Notes under the pieces: generated by a model
Told to the model about the DNA's origin: nothing
Database searches by the model: none
The model's input: the letters and a program-made list of their open reading frames with translations, nothing else
Translations under genes and position numbers: made by a program
Assembly: GCF_003664645.1 (NCBI RefSeq)
Contig: NZ_RCHC01000011.1
Location: forward strand, 53,889 to 117,888
Direction: 5' to 3'
From: Acinetobacter chengduensis
GTDB taxonomy: Bacteria; Pseudomonadota; Gammaproteobacteria; Pseudomonadales; Moraxellaceae
DNA: 64,000 bases
Shown: positions 57,462 to 64,000 of the stretch, piece after piece
Layout of the letters: the number at the start of each line of letters is the position of its first letter
Position numbering within the stretch: position 1 is the stretch's first letter

Positions 57462-57488
57462 AAAAAAAGCGCCCTTCGGCGCTTTTTT
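57462..57488. terminator. Bidirectional terminator between mnmC and the rhodanese gene
   Basis: AAAAAAAGCGCC / GGCGCTTTTTT with a CTTC loop, flanked by A- and T-runs; downstream of mnmC (plus) and of the rhodanese-like gene (minus). Confidence 0.92.
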
Positions 57489-57499
57489 CTAAGGCGAAT

Positions 57500-57814
57500 T
57501 TAAGCGCCTTCAATCAATGGTAAACCTGCTGCTCGAGCGGCACGTGTGCCTCCCATTAACACAACATATTCACGGTCACTGTCTAAACCCTCTAAGAGTT
57601 CAGCTGCACGAGGTGCTTTACTACCACCACCACATAAAATGTAGATGGGCTGATCCGTTGACACCTGAGTCAAACTATCTGCAGACAAATCAGTGATTGG
57701 CTGATTCACAGCACCTTTTAGGTGTGCTTCAGTAAATGCACTAGCGTCACGGACATCCCAGATAATCGCATTTTCTGGGAACTCAAATGTTGTAATTTCT
57801 TGTTTACGGATCAT
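57500..57814 (-). CDS. Rhodanese-like domain protein (104 aa)
   Basis: Single rhodanese domain: AIIWDVRDASAFTEAHLKGAVNQP at the N-terminal side and the loop region YILCGGGSKAPRAAELLEGL with the putative active Cys. The loop CGGGSKA is longer and different from the common CRSGNRS, so sulfurtransferase activity is not certain. Start ATG at 57814 with AGGAG seven bases upstream; a nine-residue longer frame has no such site. Cytoplasmic. Substrate unknown. Confidence 0.85.
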   Translation of the reverse strand: MIRKQEITTFEFPENAIIWDVRDASAFTEAHLKGAVNQPITDLSADSLTQVSTDQPIYILCGGGSKAPRAAELLEGLDSDREYVVLMGGTRAARAAGLPLIEGA

Positions 57815-57905
57815 TGCGCACTCCTTTGATGTAAACAACACTTGGCAAATGAAGAAAACATCCCTAGCATCTCAGATATTCTTTCCCTTTGTAAAGGTCT
57901 AAACT

Positions 57906-58394
57906 ATGCCTTCTTTCGATATTGTTTCAGAATTAGAAGTTTTTGAAGTAAATCATGCAGTTCAAAACACGCAAAAAGAAATTGCGACCCGTTTTGATTT
58001 CCGTGGACAAGATGTTTCTATCGAGCTAAACGAAAAAAACAAAGAAATCAAAATCAGTACTGAAAGTGATTTCCAATGTGAACAAGTCTATACGATGCTA
58101 GAAAATCATTTCTTTAAACGTAAAGTCGACATTCAAGCACTTGATCCACAAAAAATGACCGCTTCTGGCAAAAATGTGATTCAAGTGATCAAACTCAAAG
58201 ATGGCCTTGACTCTGATACTGCAAAAAAAATTAATAAAGCCATTAAAGAAAGTGGCGTGAAAGTGCAATCTTCTATTCAAGGCGACAAAATCCGTGTGAC
58301 TGATAAAAAACGCGATACTTTGCAACAAGTGATGGCATTTTTAAAAGAACAGCAATTCGGTGTGCCTTTACAGTTCAACAACTTTAAAGATTAA
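57906..58394 (+). CDS. YajQ family nucleotide-binding protein (162 aa)
   Basis: Complete YajQ protein: MPSFDIVSELEVFEVNHAVQNT-type start, FDFRGQDVSIELNEKNKEI near residue 36, FFKRKVDIQALDP near 70 and KKINKAIKESGVKVQSSIQGD near 110. Members bind RNA, GTP or cyclic-di-GMP; the role in this genus is not known. ATG at 57906 is clear. Divergent from the rhodanese gene and followed after 29 bases by a thioesterase-like gene. Confidence 0.93.
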   Translation: MPSFDIVSELEVFEVNHAVQNTQKEIATRFDFRGQDVSIELNEKNKEIKISTESDFQCEQVYTMLENHFFKRKVDIQALDPQKMTASGKNVIQVIKLKDGLDSDTAKKINKAIKESGVKVQSSIQGDKIRVTDKKRDTLQQVMAFLKEQQFGVPLQFNNFKD

Positions 58395-58423
58395 GGCAGG
58401 CTCACCTGCCAAGCAGAGGCATC

Positions 58424-58927
58424 ATGGCGCAAGGCAATCGTTTATCCAAGCTGGTCAGTTCAACATCGAAATTTCCGCAAAGCATTCGCACTGCGCTATG
58501 GTCCAAAGCGTTTGGCAAAATCGTCCCAATGGTCGGTTCTGCCAAAATTCGCTATCTTGAAGTGACTCCTTCCCGTGTCACTGTCAGCATTGCCAATCAC
58601 AAGGCTATGCAAAACCATATTGGGCAATTACATGCCTGTGCTATGGCATTAATTGCAGAGACCGCCACTGGTTTTGTCACCGCAATGAATGTGCCAGACA
58701 GTGCCATTGTGCTCATCAAATCCTTTAAAGTGGACTTCCAACGTCCAAGTAAAGGCGCAATGCAAGCAACTGCCATTTTGACCACAGAACAGCAACAACT
58801 CATGCGCACCACAGACCGTGGCGAAACCCTAGTTCAAGTGACCGTAACCGACGAATCTGGCGAGGCGCCCATTCAATGTGAAATGCTATGGGCTTGGGTA
58901 GAAAAGTCCTACCTGAAAAAGAAATAA
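58424..58927 (+). CDS. DUF4442/PaaI-like hotdog thioesterase-family protein (167 aa)
   Basis: Hotdog fold pattern: ALWSKAFGKIVPMVGSAKIRYLEVTPSRVTVSIANHKAMQNHIGQLHAC (residues 26-74) with NHIGQLHACAMALIAE the helix typical of DUF4442, then an acyl-CoA-binding strand in FKVDFQRPSKGAMQATA. No catalytic assignment possible. Likely soluble. It follows yajQ on the same strand and may be co-transcribed with it. Confidence 0.82.
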   Translation: MAQGNRLSKLVSSTSKFPQSIRTALWSKAFGKIVPMVGSAKIRYLEVTPSRVTVSIANHKAMQNHIGQLHACAMALIAETATGFVTAMNVPDSAIVLIKSFKVDFQRPSKGAMQATAILTTEQQQLMRTTDRGETLVQVTVTDESGEAPIQCEMLWAWVEKSYLKKK

Positions 58928-59059
58928 TTGTAAATAAAACTTACTCTTAGGTAAGTCTATTACTTACTTAATCTAGACCAAATCTTTACCAAAGAGCGCT
59001 ATTTCTATAGCGCATACTTGCTCATCATGGTGATATATTCATCACAAGAGTAAAACTAA

Positions 59060-59563
59060 ATGAAACGCTTATTGATCACGAGTGCCATAGTGTGTGCCTT
59101 TATTTCTATCACCGCACAAGCAAACTCACCTGTACAAAAAGCACCTCAAAATGTGCAAAATAAAGTGCTAACAGCGCAAGCTCAACAAGCCGAATACAAC
59201 AAAAAATTGGTGACCGATTTTTATAATGGTGTGTTCCAAAAGCATCAAGTCAAAGCGTATGCAGATCAATATATTGGTGCAGAATATATTCAACATAATC
59301 CACATGTACCTAATGGCAAAGCACCTTTTGTGAATTATTTTAGCCAATATTTTAAAGATCATCCGCAGGCAAAAAGTGTAATTAAACGCTCAGCAGCAGA
59401 GGGTGATTTGGTGTATTTACATGTACATTCTCAAGAAAACCCACAAGATAGAGGCGTTGCGATTGTGGATATTTTCAGAGTAAAAGAAGGAAAAATTGTT
59501 GAGCATTGGGATGTGCAGCAAGCGATTCCAGCTGAAAGTGCAAATCAAAACAGCATGTTTTAA
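59060..59563 (+). CDS. Secreted NTF2-like (SnoaL-type) protein (167 aa)
   Basis: N-terminal signal peptide (MKRLLITSAIVCAFISITAQA, cleavage near residue 22), then one NTF2-like domain: VTDFYNGVFQKHQVKAYADQY near residue 50, YIQHNPHVPNGKAPFVNYF near 76 and GKIVEHWDVQQAIP near the end. This is a SnoaL-like fold with His and Asp residues placed as in the family. Periplasmic. Substrate unknown. A strong terminator follows. Confidence 0.88.
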   Translation: MKRLLITSAIVCAFISITAQANSPVQKAPQNVQNKVLTAQAQQAEYNKKLVTDFYNGVFQKHQVKAYADQYIGAEYIQHNPHVPNGKAPFVNYFSQYFKDHPQAKSVIKRSAAEGDLVYLHVHSQENPQDRGVAIVDIFRVKEGKIVEHWDVQQAIPAESANQNSMF

Positions 59564-59577
59564 GACCTCTTTGAAAC

Positions 59578-59607
59578 AAAAAAACCAGCGCTCAGGCTGG
59601 TTTTTTT
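59578..59607. terminator. Bidirectional terminator
   Basis: AAAAAAACCAGC ... GCTGGTTTTTTT hairpin between the NTF2-like gene (plus) and the acyl-CoA thioesterase gene (minus). Confidence 0.92.
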
Positions 59608-59630
59608 GTTTCAAACTGCTTATCAGAAGC

Positions 59631-60077
59631 TTATTCTGCTTTAGTTTGAGATGCTTCAAATAACTGTTTTGCTTCCGCAGGAATTTGGCGTTTTGAACCT
59701 TTGACATCGACAGCAACAAAGGTATATACCCCTTCCGTCACACGAATTGGATCACGTGAGCTGTCATGGCTATCCCAGACTTCAATTTGCATTTGAATTG
59801 AGGTATTACCCACTTTTAAAATTTTGGTATAGCAACTAATGACATCACCCACTTTTACCGGCACTAAAAATGTCATTTGGTTAATGGAAATCGTCGCACA
59901 GCGGCCTTTACTAAAGCGCTCTGCATGAATCGCACCTGCCAAGTCCATTTGTGACACGATCCAACCACCAAACACATCACCGCTCCAGTTGGTATCTGCT
60001 GGCATTGCAATTGTTTGTAGTGATAGCGTACCTTCCGGTTTTACATGAGTTTCTGACACTTTAACTCCAAGCCCCAT
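59631..60077 (-). CDS. Acyl-CoA thioesterase, YciA-like hotdog family (148 aa)
   Basis: Hotdog acyl-CoA thioesterase: LQTIAMPADTNWSGDVFGGW near residue 20 with the catalytic Asp, IVSQMDLAGAIHAERFSKG (the helix) and ISINQMTFLVPVKVGDVISCY (strand) near residue 60. ATG at 60077 overlaps the trxC stop in TAATG, so the two are coupled; the longer frame reads back into trxC and is rejected. Hydrolyses acyl-CoAs; chain-length preference unknown. Confidence 0.9.
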   Translation of the reverse strand: MGLGVKVSETHVKPEGTLSLQTIAMPADTNWSGDVFGGWIVSQMDLAGAIHAERFSKGRCATISINQMTFLVPVKVGDVISCYTKILKVGNTSIQMQIEVWDSHDSSRDPIRVTEGVYTFVAVDVKGSKRQIPAEAKQLFEASQTKAE

Positions 60078-60508
60078 TATGAATGGGCAGTCAATTGTTG
60101 ATCGAGCCACTGCTGCAATTCACTTGAGCGTAGCGCACCACTTATTCTAGCAAGTTCGTTAGTTTTATTCATCAAAACTAAGGTTGGAATGCTTCGTACA
60201 TTAAAAGCACTGCTTAAACGTGGATTTTCTTCAGTATTAATTTTGGCAAAAATCACATTTGGATATTGCTTAGCAACATTCGCAAAATGTGGTGCCATCA
60301 TCTTACATGGCCCACACCACTCAGCCCATAGATCAATTAAAATAGGCAAATCGCTATGACTAATAAACTGACTAAAATTTTGTTCATTCAGTTCAATTGG
60401 CGCCAGTGGAATTAGCCCAGCATGACATTGACCACATGCAGGTTGCTCTGCCAACTTTTCTTCTGGCACACGATTTTTTGCCAAACACTGAGGGCACACA
60501 ATAATCAT
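60077..60508 (-). CDS. trxC: Thioredoxin 2
   Basis: 143 residues. An N-terminal zinc finger with Cys 5, 8, 25 and 28 (CPQC ... CGQC) precedes a thioredoxin domain with WCGPC (Cys65 and Cys68) and the cis-Pro in RSIPTLVLM. The zinc finger identifies TrxC rather than TrxA. Five bases lie between it and the hydrolase gene upstream; the thioesterase overlaps its stop codon. TrxC is often under oxidative stress control, but no operator is evident here. Confidence 0.95.
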   Translation of the reverse strand: MIIVCPQCLAKNRVPEEKLAEQPACGQCHAGLIPLAPIELNEQNFSQFISHSDLPILIDLWAEWCGPCKMMAPHFANVAKQYPNVIFAKINTEENPRLSSAFNVRSIPTLVLMNKTNELARISGALRSSELQQWLDQQLTAHS

Positions 60509-60512
60509 TAAC

Positions 60513-61406
60513 TCACACTCCTACATGCTGATTTAAAAAATCTAGCTGTTTTGCCACTGCTTTTTCAAACCATGTACCATGATAAATATCAAAATGAGCC
60601 ATATCCCATTCATAATACTCAACATAAGGCGCAATATTGGTGGCAGCTTCACGGCTAGATTCAATTGGAATGAGACTATCATTCTTCGACGCGATATACA
60701 GTACAGGAACCGCAATCTTACGTAAATTTTGAATAGGCCTATAACGTATCAGATTAAAAAACACCCGAGCAGGCACTTGCCCACTCCAATAATAATCAGG
60801 ATGTATAATCGATTGGTAGCCTGCATAAGCATCTGGAGTTTGTACAAAACACAATCCCGATGGGTCTGCTACTGCCAATGTCCGTGGCGACATGCCGACC
60901 TTAGCCCCCATATAGTCTTGACTGGAAATTTTGAGTGCTTTGGGCAATAAATTTAAAGGAAAATTTTTAGCAGTTTCAGCACCATCAATAAATGGATTTT
61001 GTGCAATCACCGCTTGAATATTTTTATTTTCCGAAGCCAATTCCAACACATAACCTGCACTTAAAGAAATTCCCCACAACACAATTTTACGTGAATTAAT
61101 CGACTTACGTTGTGACACATGCATGAGCATCGTCCGCCAATCACTTAATTGTTCTTGAATACTCACCAACTCACGTGGTCGACCAGTACTGCCCCCCCAA
61201 TAGCGGTAATCAAACAACACAACTGCATAACCCGCCTGTGCAAAGCGCTTCGCAAATTGCACCAATTTAAACTGTCTTAAACATGCAAAACCATGTGCCA
61301 TGATAATGACACCTGGTGGAAGCTCTGTTTTAGGCCGGTAAAAATCCGCCGCAATTACTTCCTGTCCGCTTTTGACATACAGCGGTTCAACGGTATAAGC
61401 GTGCAT
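60513..61406 (-). CDS. Alpha/beta hydrolase (297 aa)
   Basis: Alpha/beta hydrolase fold with the nucleophile elbow WGISLSAGYVLE near residue 112 (Ser in G-x-S), a lid/body continuing to FNLIRYRPIQNLRKIAVPVLYIASKND with the acid Asp near residue 245, and MAHFDIYHGTWFE with His near 275: complete triad. Likely an esterase or peptidase-like enzyme; substrate unknown. Start is ATG at 61406 with GGAG five bases upstream. First of a three-gene coupled operon with trxC and the thioesterase. Confidence 0.82.
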   Translation of the reverse strand: MHAYTVEPLYVKSGQEVIAADFYRPKTELPPGVIIMAHGFACLRQFKLVQFAKRFAQAGYAVVLFDYRYWGGSTGRPRELVSIQEQLSDWRTMLMHVSQRKSINSRKIVLWGISLSAGYVLELASENKNIQAVIAQNPFIDGAETAKNFPLNLLPKALKISSQDYMGAKVGMSPRTLAVADPSGLCFVQTPDAYAGYQSIIHPDYYWSGQVPARVFFNLIRYRPIQNLRKIAVPVLYIASKNDSLIPIESSREAATNIAPYVEYYEWDMAHFDIYHGTWFEKAVAKQLDFLNQHVGV

Positions 61407-61527
61407 ACGCACTCCATACAAAAATTGGACTGTTATTCTTTATAAAAATTTTAATACGCCACGCTCATATTCTCGCTTAATGCTATCATAAAGAATATGT
61501 GTATTTTTAAAATTTTGGAGTGACACC
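61407..61527. promoter_or_regulatory. Divergent promoter region with a 10-bp inverted repeat
   Basis: Between the hydrolase (minus) and the DUF442 pair (plus). TATTCTTTAT (61434-61443) and ATAAAGAATA (61488-61497) form a 10-bp perfect inverted repeat spaced 44 bases apart. It could be an operator of a looping or dimeric repressor, or chance in AT-rich DNA. Confidence 0.35.
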
Positions 61528-61863
61528 ATGAGCGAAAATGTTGGTTTTGCAGGTCAAATTAGCCCTGAACACATAACTCAAATTGTTGAAAAAGGCTTTA
61601 AATCGATTATTAACAACCGTCCAGATATGGAAGGTGGTCCTGAGCAACCTACCAGTGCACAAATTGAAGAAGTTGCACGTGGCGCAGGTTTAGACTATGT
61701 GCATCAACCTGTAGTTGCAGGTCAAATCACTGAGCTTGATGTACGTGCATTTGCCAATCATTTTAATGAACTACCAAAACCAGTTTTAATGTTCTGCCGT
61801 ACTGGCAACCGCTCAAACAACTTATTCCAATTAGCAAAACAAATGGATTTGCTTGATGATTAA
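61528..61863 (+). CDS. DUF442 (TIGR01244-type) sulfurtransferase/phosphatase-like protein, cytoplasmic (111 aa)
   Basis: Single small domain with a P-loop Cys: N-terminal FAGQISPEHITQIVEKGFKS, INNRPDMEGGPEQPTS near residue 29 and the catalytic loop MFCRTGNRSNNLF with Cys90. The family (also the N-terminal part of beta-lactamase hydrolase-like proteins) is linked to sulfide/persulfide chemistry or phosphatase activity. TGGAG precedes the ATG. No signal peptide, so cytoplasmic. Overlaps the next gene by 8 bases; the second copy is its exported paralogue. Confidence 0.9.
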   Translation: MSENVGFAGQISPEHITQIVEKGFKSIINNRPDMEGGPEQPTSAQIEEVARGAGLDYVHQPVVAGQITELDVRAFANHFNELPKPVLMFCRTGNRSNNLFQLAKQMDLLDD

Positions 61864-62275
61864 GTCGATTTACGCAAGTGTACTTTGCTTATGTTTAGGC
61901 ATGGTTAGCCCAGCATTTGCAGAGGCACCACAAAGTACAGCACTGACCAGTCAGGTCAGTGTTGCTGGTCAAATGAATTTAGATAAATTTTCCGCACTAC
62001 TCAAACAAGGCTTTAAATCTGTAATTGTGAACCGCCCGGATCAAGAAAGCGGTAATGTCGTCAGTGTCAGCCAATTACGAGAAATGGCGGAAAAGTCACA
62101 TGTGAGTGTGATTTACCAGCCTGTTGAAAGCGGTAAAATTTCTCAAACAGACATTCAAGAATTTGCTAAATATTATAATGAGCTTACTAAACCGATTTTA
62201 TTGGTCTGTCGTAGCGGTTCACGCTCTGCATCCTTATTTAATCAAGCCAAAGCTCAAGGATTATTGAATGACTAA
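61856..62275 (+). CDS. DUF442 paralogue with signal peptide, periplasmic (139 aa)
   Basis: N-terminal signal peptide (MIKSIYASVLCLCLGMVSPAFA, cleavage near residue 22) followed by the same domain as the previous gene: VAGQMNLDKFSALLKQGFKS, VNRPDQESG and the loop LVCRSGSRSASLF with Cys118. So the same chemistry would be placed in the periplasm. ATG at 61856 overlaps the preceding stop in ATGATTAA (8 bases). TTG at 61853 is also in frame. The next tiny lipoprotein overlaps its end in the same way. The pair is a tandem duplication with one copy given an export signal. Confidence 0.9.
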   Translation: MIKSIYASVLCLCLGMVSPAFAEAPQSTALTSQVSVAGQMNLDKFSALLKQGFKSVIVNRPDQESGNVVSVSQLREMAEKSHVSVIYQPVESGKISQTDIQEFAKYYNELTKPILLVCRSGSRSASLFNQAKAQGLLND

Positions 62276-62375
62276 AATATGCATGTTGGCCTTTATTACA
62301 TTACTCATGGTGACAGGTTGTAGTACTATGCAAATGAGACCAACAGTTGGCGTAAGTGTCGGAAGTTCTCTTTAA
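62268..62375 (+). CDS. Microlipoprotein (35 aa) overlapping the DUF442 gene
   Basis: Short frame from ATG at 62268: a signal peptide with one hydrophobic run (MLAFITLLMVTG) ending in the lipobox MVTGC, Cys18 the lipidation site, and a mature part of only about 18 residues (CSTMQMRPTVGVSVGSSL). The start overlaps the stop of the previous gene by 8 bases (ATGACTAA), the same geometry as between the two DUF442 genes, which supports translation by coupling. A strong terminator follows seven bases after its stop. Function unknown. Confidence 0.7.
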   Translation: MTKICMLAFITLLMVTGCSTMQMRPTVGVSVGSSL

Positions 62376-62382
62376 ATTTCAT

Positions 62383-62412
62383 AAAAAAACAGCGCCAAAG
62401 CGCTGTTTTTTT
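62383..62412 (+). terminator. Terminator of the DUF442/microlipoprotein operon
   Basis: Hairpin ACAGCGC / GCGCTGT with a CAAA loop, A-run and T-run on both sides, just past the 35-residue gene. It is symmetrical and may work both ways. Confidence 0.93.
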
Positions 62413-62576
62413 ATGAATAATCAAAAAATTTAATTAAAATCAGAGTAAACACGCTCAACAAAAAACAGTTTAAATATAAAACTTAAAACTGTATCTATTT
62501 CATACTTTATCTAAAATAGAATGAGATATGAAATTTTTAAATATTCTTAAGCTCTCAAAATAAGGAACACTCTCCC

Positions 62577-63956
62577 ATGTATGATGTCATCATTATTGGC
62601 GCAGGCACGGCAGGTATTGCTGCATATAAAGAAGCATTAAAGCATACTAATAACTTACTGATTATTAATGATGGTCCTTGGGACACAACCTGTGCACGTG
62701 TCGGTTGCATGCCAAGTAAAGTCCTGATTTCATCAGCAAATCGTGCACATGAAATGCAAAATCTAAATGGATTAGGCATCCGTGCTAAAGTAGAAATGGA
62801 TACCTCTCAGGTGATGCAACACGTACAACAGCTTCGTGACCGTTTTACTCGGGCAACACTAAAAGATGTTGATTTGTGGCCATCAGAACATAAAATTTCA
62901 GGTCGCGCCGAATTTATTAACCACAATACAATTCAGGTTAATGGAACGCACTATCAAGCTAAATATTTTATTTTAGCTGTCGGTTCAACACCCGTTATAG
63001 ATGAAACACTCAAAGATAAACTTGGTGAAAATCTCATTAGTTCAGACGACATTTTTGAGTTAAAACAACTTCCTCAATCTCTTGCTGTCATTGGTAGTGG
63101 CGTTATTGCCATTGAACTTGCACAAGCGATGCATCGACTAGGCGTACAAACTGATATTTTTGCACGTAGCCGAAAAGTGGGAACTTTAACCAGCTCTCAT
63201 TTACAAACACAAGCTCAAGAAATTTTAAGCCAAGAATTGAATTTTCATTTTGAAACACTTCCACAGAGCTATAAAAAGACAGCAAAAGGAGTTGAAATCA
63301 CTTTTGTAGAAAATAGTCAAAATCATACATTAACTGTAGATTATGTACTTTTCGCCACAGGCCGAAAATCTTTACTCACTACATTAAAACTTGAAAATAT
63401 AGATCCACAATATTCTGATCTAAAAAACATCAAAATTGATCCACTAACAAAACAAATGAAGGACTTGGCGATCTATATTGTGGGAGATGCACATACAACT
63501 ACTCCAATTCAACATGAAGCAGCGCATGCAGGTCGCAGCGCGATTCAACATTGCTTTGAGCAAAGTTCTGCAGATGTACTGTCCCCGCTTACGCCCATTG
63601 GTATTGTATTTAGCTCGCCTCAAATGGCTTCCGTTGGTCAAAATACCAAGCAGTTAGAGGTATCTGACATAGCGTTTGTAACAGGTTTTGCAGATTACAC
63701 AAAACAAGGACGTACCATTGTAAATGCACAAAATCAGGGTGCCATTGAAATATATATTGATATCAAGACGCGAAAAATATTAGGTGCTGAGTTTTTTACT
63801 TATGCTGCAGAGCATCTTGCTCACTTGCTTGCTTGGTTAATTGATGAAGGTGCTTCCGTCGATGATGCCTTAGAAAAACCTTTTTACCATCCGACCATTG
63901 AAGAAGGGCTAAGAACGGCACTCAAACATGCTAGAAGACAACTCTCTCTAAGCTAA
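62577..63956 (+). CDS. Dihydrolipoyl dehydrogenase family flavoprotein (459 aa)
   Basis: FAD/NAD-dependent disulfide oxidoreductase: FAD motif DVIIIGAGTAGIAAYKEAL at residues 3-21, redox pair Cys39/Cys44 in CARVGCMPSK, NAD motif VIGSGVIAIELAQAMHRLG near residue 171, FAD segment YIVGDAH near residue 298, and the C-terminal interface HPTIEEGLRTALK with the active-site His/Glu. 459 residues is slightly short of Lpd; no E1/E2 genes lie beside it, so it may act as a stand-alone lipoamide, thiol or mercuric-reductase-like enzyme. AGGA precedes the ATG. Confidence 0.88.
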   Translation: MYDVIIIGAGTAGIAAYKEALKHTNNLLIINDGPWDTTCARVGCMPSKVLISSANRAHEMQNLNGLGIRAKVEMDTSQVMQHVQQLRDRFTRATLKDVDLWPSEHKISGRAEFINHNTIQVNGTHYQAKYFILAVGSTPVIDETLKDKLGENLISSDDIFELKQLPQSLAVIGSGVIAIELAQAMHRLGVQTDIFARSRKVGTLTSSHLQTQAQEILSQELNFHFETLPQSYKKTAKGVEITFVENSQNHTLTVDYVLFATGRKSLLTTLKLENIDPQYSDLKNIKIDPLTKQMKDLAIYIVGDAHTTTPIQHEAAHAGRSAIQHCFEQSSADVLSPLTPIGIVFSSPQMASVGQNTKQLEVSDIAFVTGFADYTKQGRTIVNAQNQGAIEIYIDIKTRKILGAEFFTYAAEHLAHLLAWLIDEGASVDDALEKPFYHPTIEEGLRTALKHARRQLSLS

Positions 63957-64000
63957 TCAACTATTTTTAGGGAATATTGCTACTTTAATTATATAACGCA
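63957..64000. other. Right-edge intergenic sequence
   Basis: 44 AT-rich bases past the flavoprotein stop; no feature can be called before the window ends. Confidence 0.4.

Noticed and set aside
61434..61497. 10-bp inverted repeat between the hydrolase and DUF442 genes as a BigR-like operator
   Set aside because: The half-sites are 44 bases apart and AT-rich; the match to any known operator could not be shown, so it is given only as a weak regulatory candidate.

Overview
The window is ordinary chromosomal DNA of a gamma-proteobacterium, almost certainly an Acinetobacter (Moraxellaceae). The evidence is low GC content, a glnE-ilvE-glycosyltransferase locus with the layout of the Acinetobacter lipooligosaccharide outer-core (OC) locus, a monomeric 744-residue isocitrate dehydrogenase, a split transhydrogenase (pntA in two genes plus pntB) and a queA/tgt/yajC/secD/secF cluster. 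I see no insertion sequence, prophage, integrase, CRISPR array or replication origin. I identified the genus from gene content and order; no database was consulted.

Layout. 1-9.5 kb: outer-core locus. It holds a lipid A-type acyltransferase that appears frameshifted, a small membrane protein, two tandem paralogous GT4 glycosyltransferases, a propeller-like protein on the opposite strand, and a tightly overlapping minus-strand operon (CgeB-like GT, polysaccharide deacetylase, GT2, GT4) downstream of an ELM1-family protein. 9.6-14.6 kb: ilvE, glnE and an orphan GAF histidine kinase. 14.6-18.4 kb: a long leader, icd, a terminator and tRNA-Leu(CAA). 18.5-26.7 kb: queA, a three-gene LemA module of unknown function, then tgt-yajC-secD-secF. 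26.8-28.6 kb: a DUF2938 membrane gene divergent from a MerR regulator over a perfect 20-bp palindrome, and an S24-like HTH regulator. 28.6-34.2 kb: relA, rlmD, a PolB-like exonuclease and cysM. 34.3-40.5 kb: a BarA/GacS-type hybrid kinase, a crotonase / beta-hydroxyacid dehydrogenase / hydroxypyruvate-isomerase-like trio, rsfS and a small hypothetical gene. 40.8-43.7 kb: pntB, pntA2 and pntA1. 44.6-48.5 kb: a DMT transporter, a SoxR regulon (soxR divergent from a RidA-like gene and an MFS exporter) and an orphan HEPN protein. 48.8-57.4 kb: dusA, coaBC, radC, bestrophin, PHP phosphoesterase, yciB, yciI, a coiled-coil membrane protein and mnmC. 57.5-64 kb: rhodanese, yajQ, two thioesterases, an NTF2-like secreted protein, trxC, an alpha/beta hydrolase, a tandem pair of DUF442 sulfurtransferase/phosphatase-like proteins overlapping a 35-residue lipoprotein, and a dihydrolipoyl dehydrogenase family protein.

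Most genes are housekeeping. The parts most likely to repay attention are: (1) the LemA module inserted between queA and tgt; (2) the overlapping DUF442-DUF442-microlipoprotein operon; (3) the SoxR box controlling a Rid protein that has Cys where archetypal RidA has its catalytic Arg, together with an exporter; (4) the MerR/DUF2938 pair with the same promoter geometry; (5) the frameshifted acyltransferase at the edge of the outer-core locus; and (6) the orphan HEPN protein. Several start codons were moved from the longest open frame using ribosome-binding sites, promoters or family boundaries; each case is noted in its entry.
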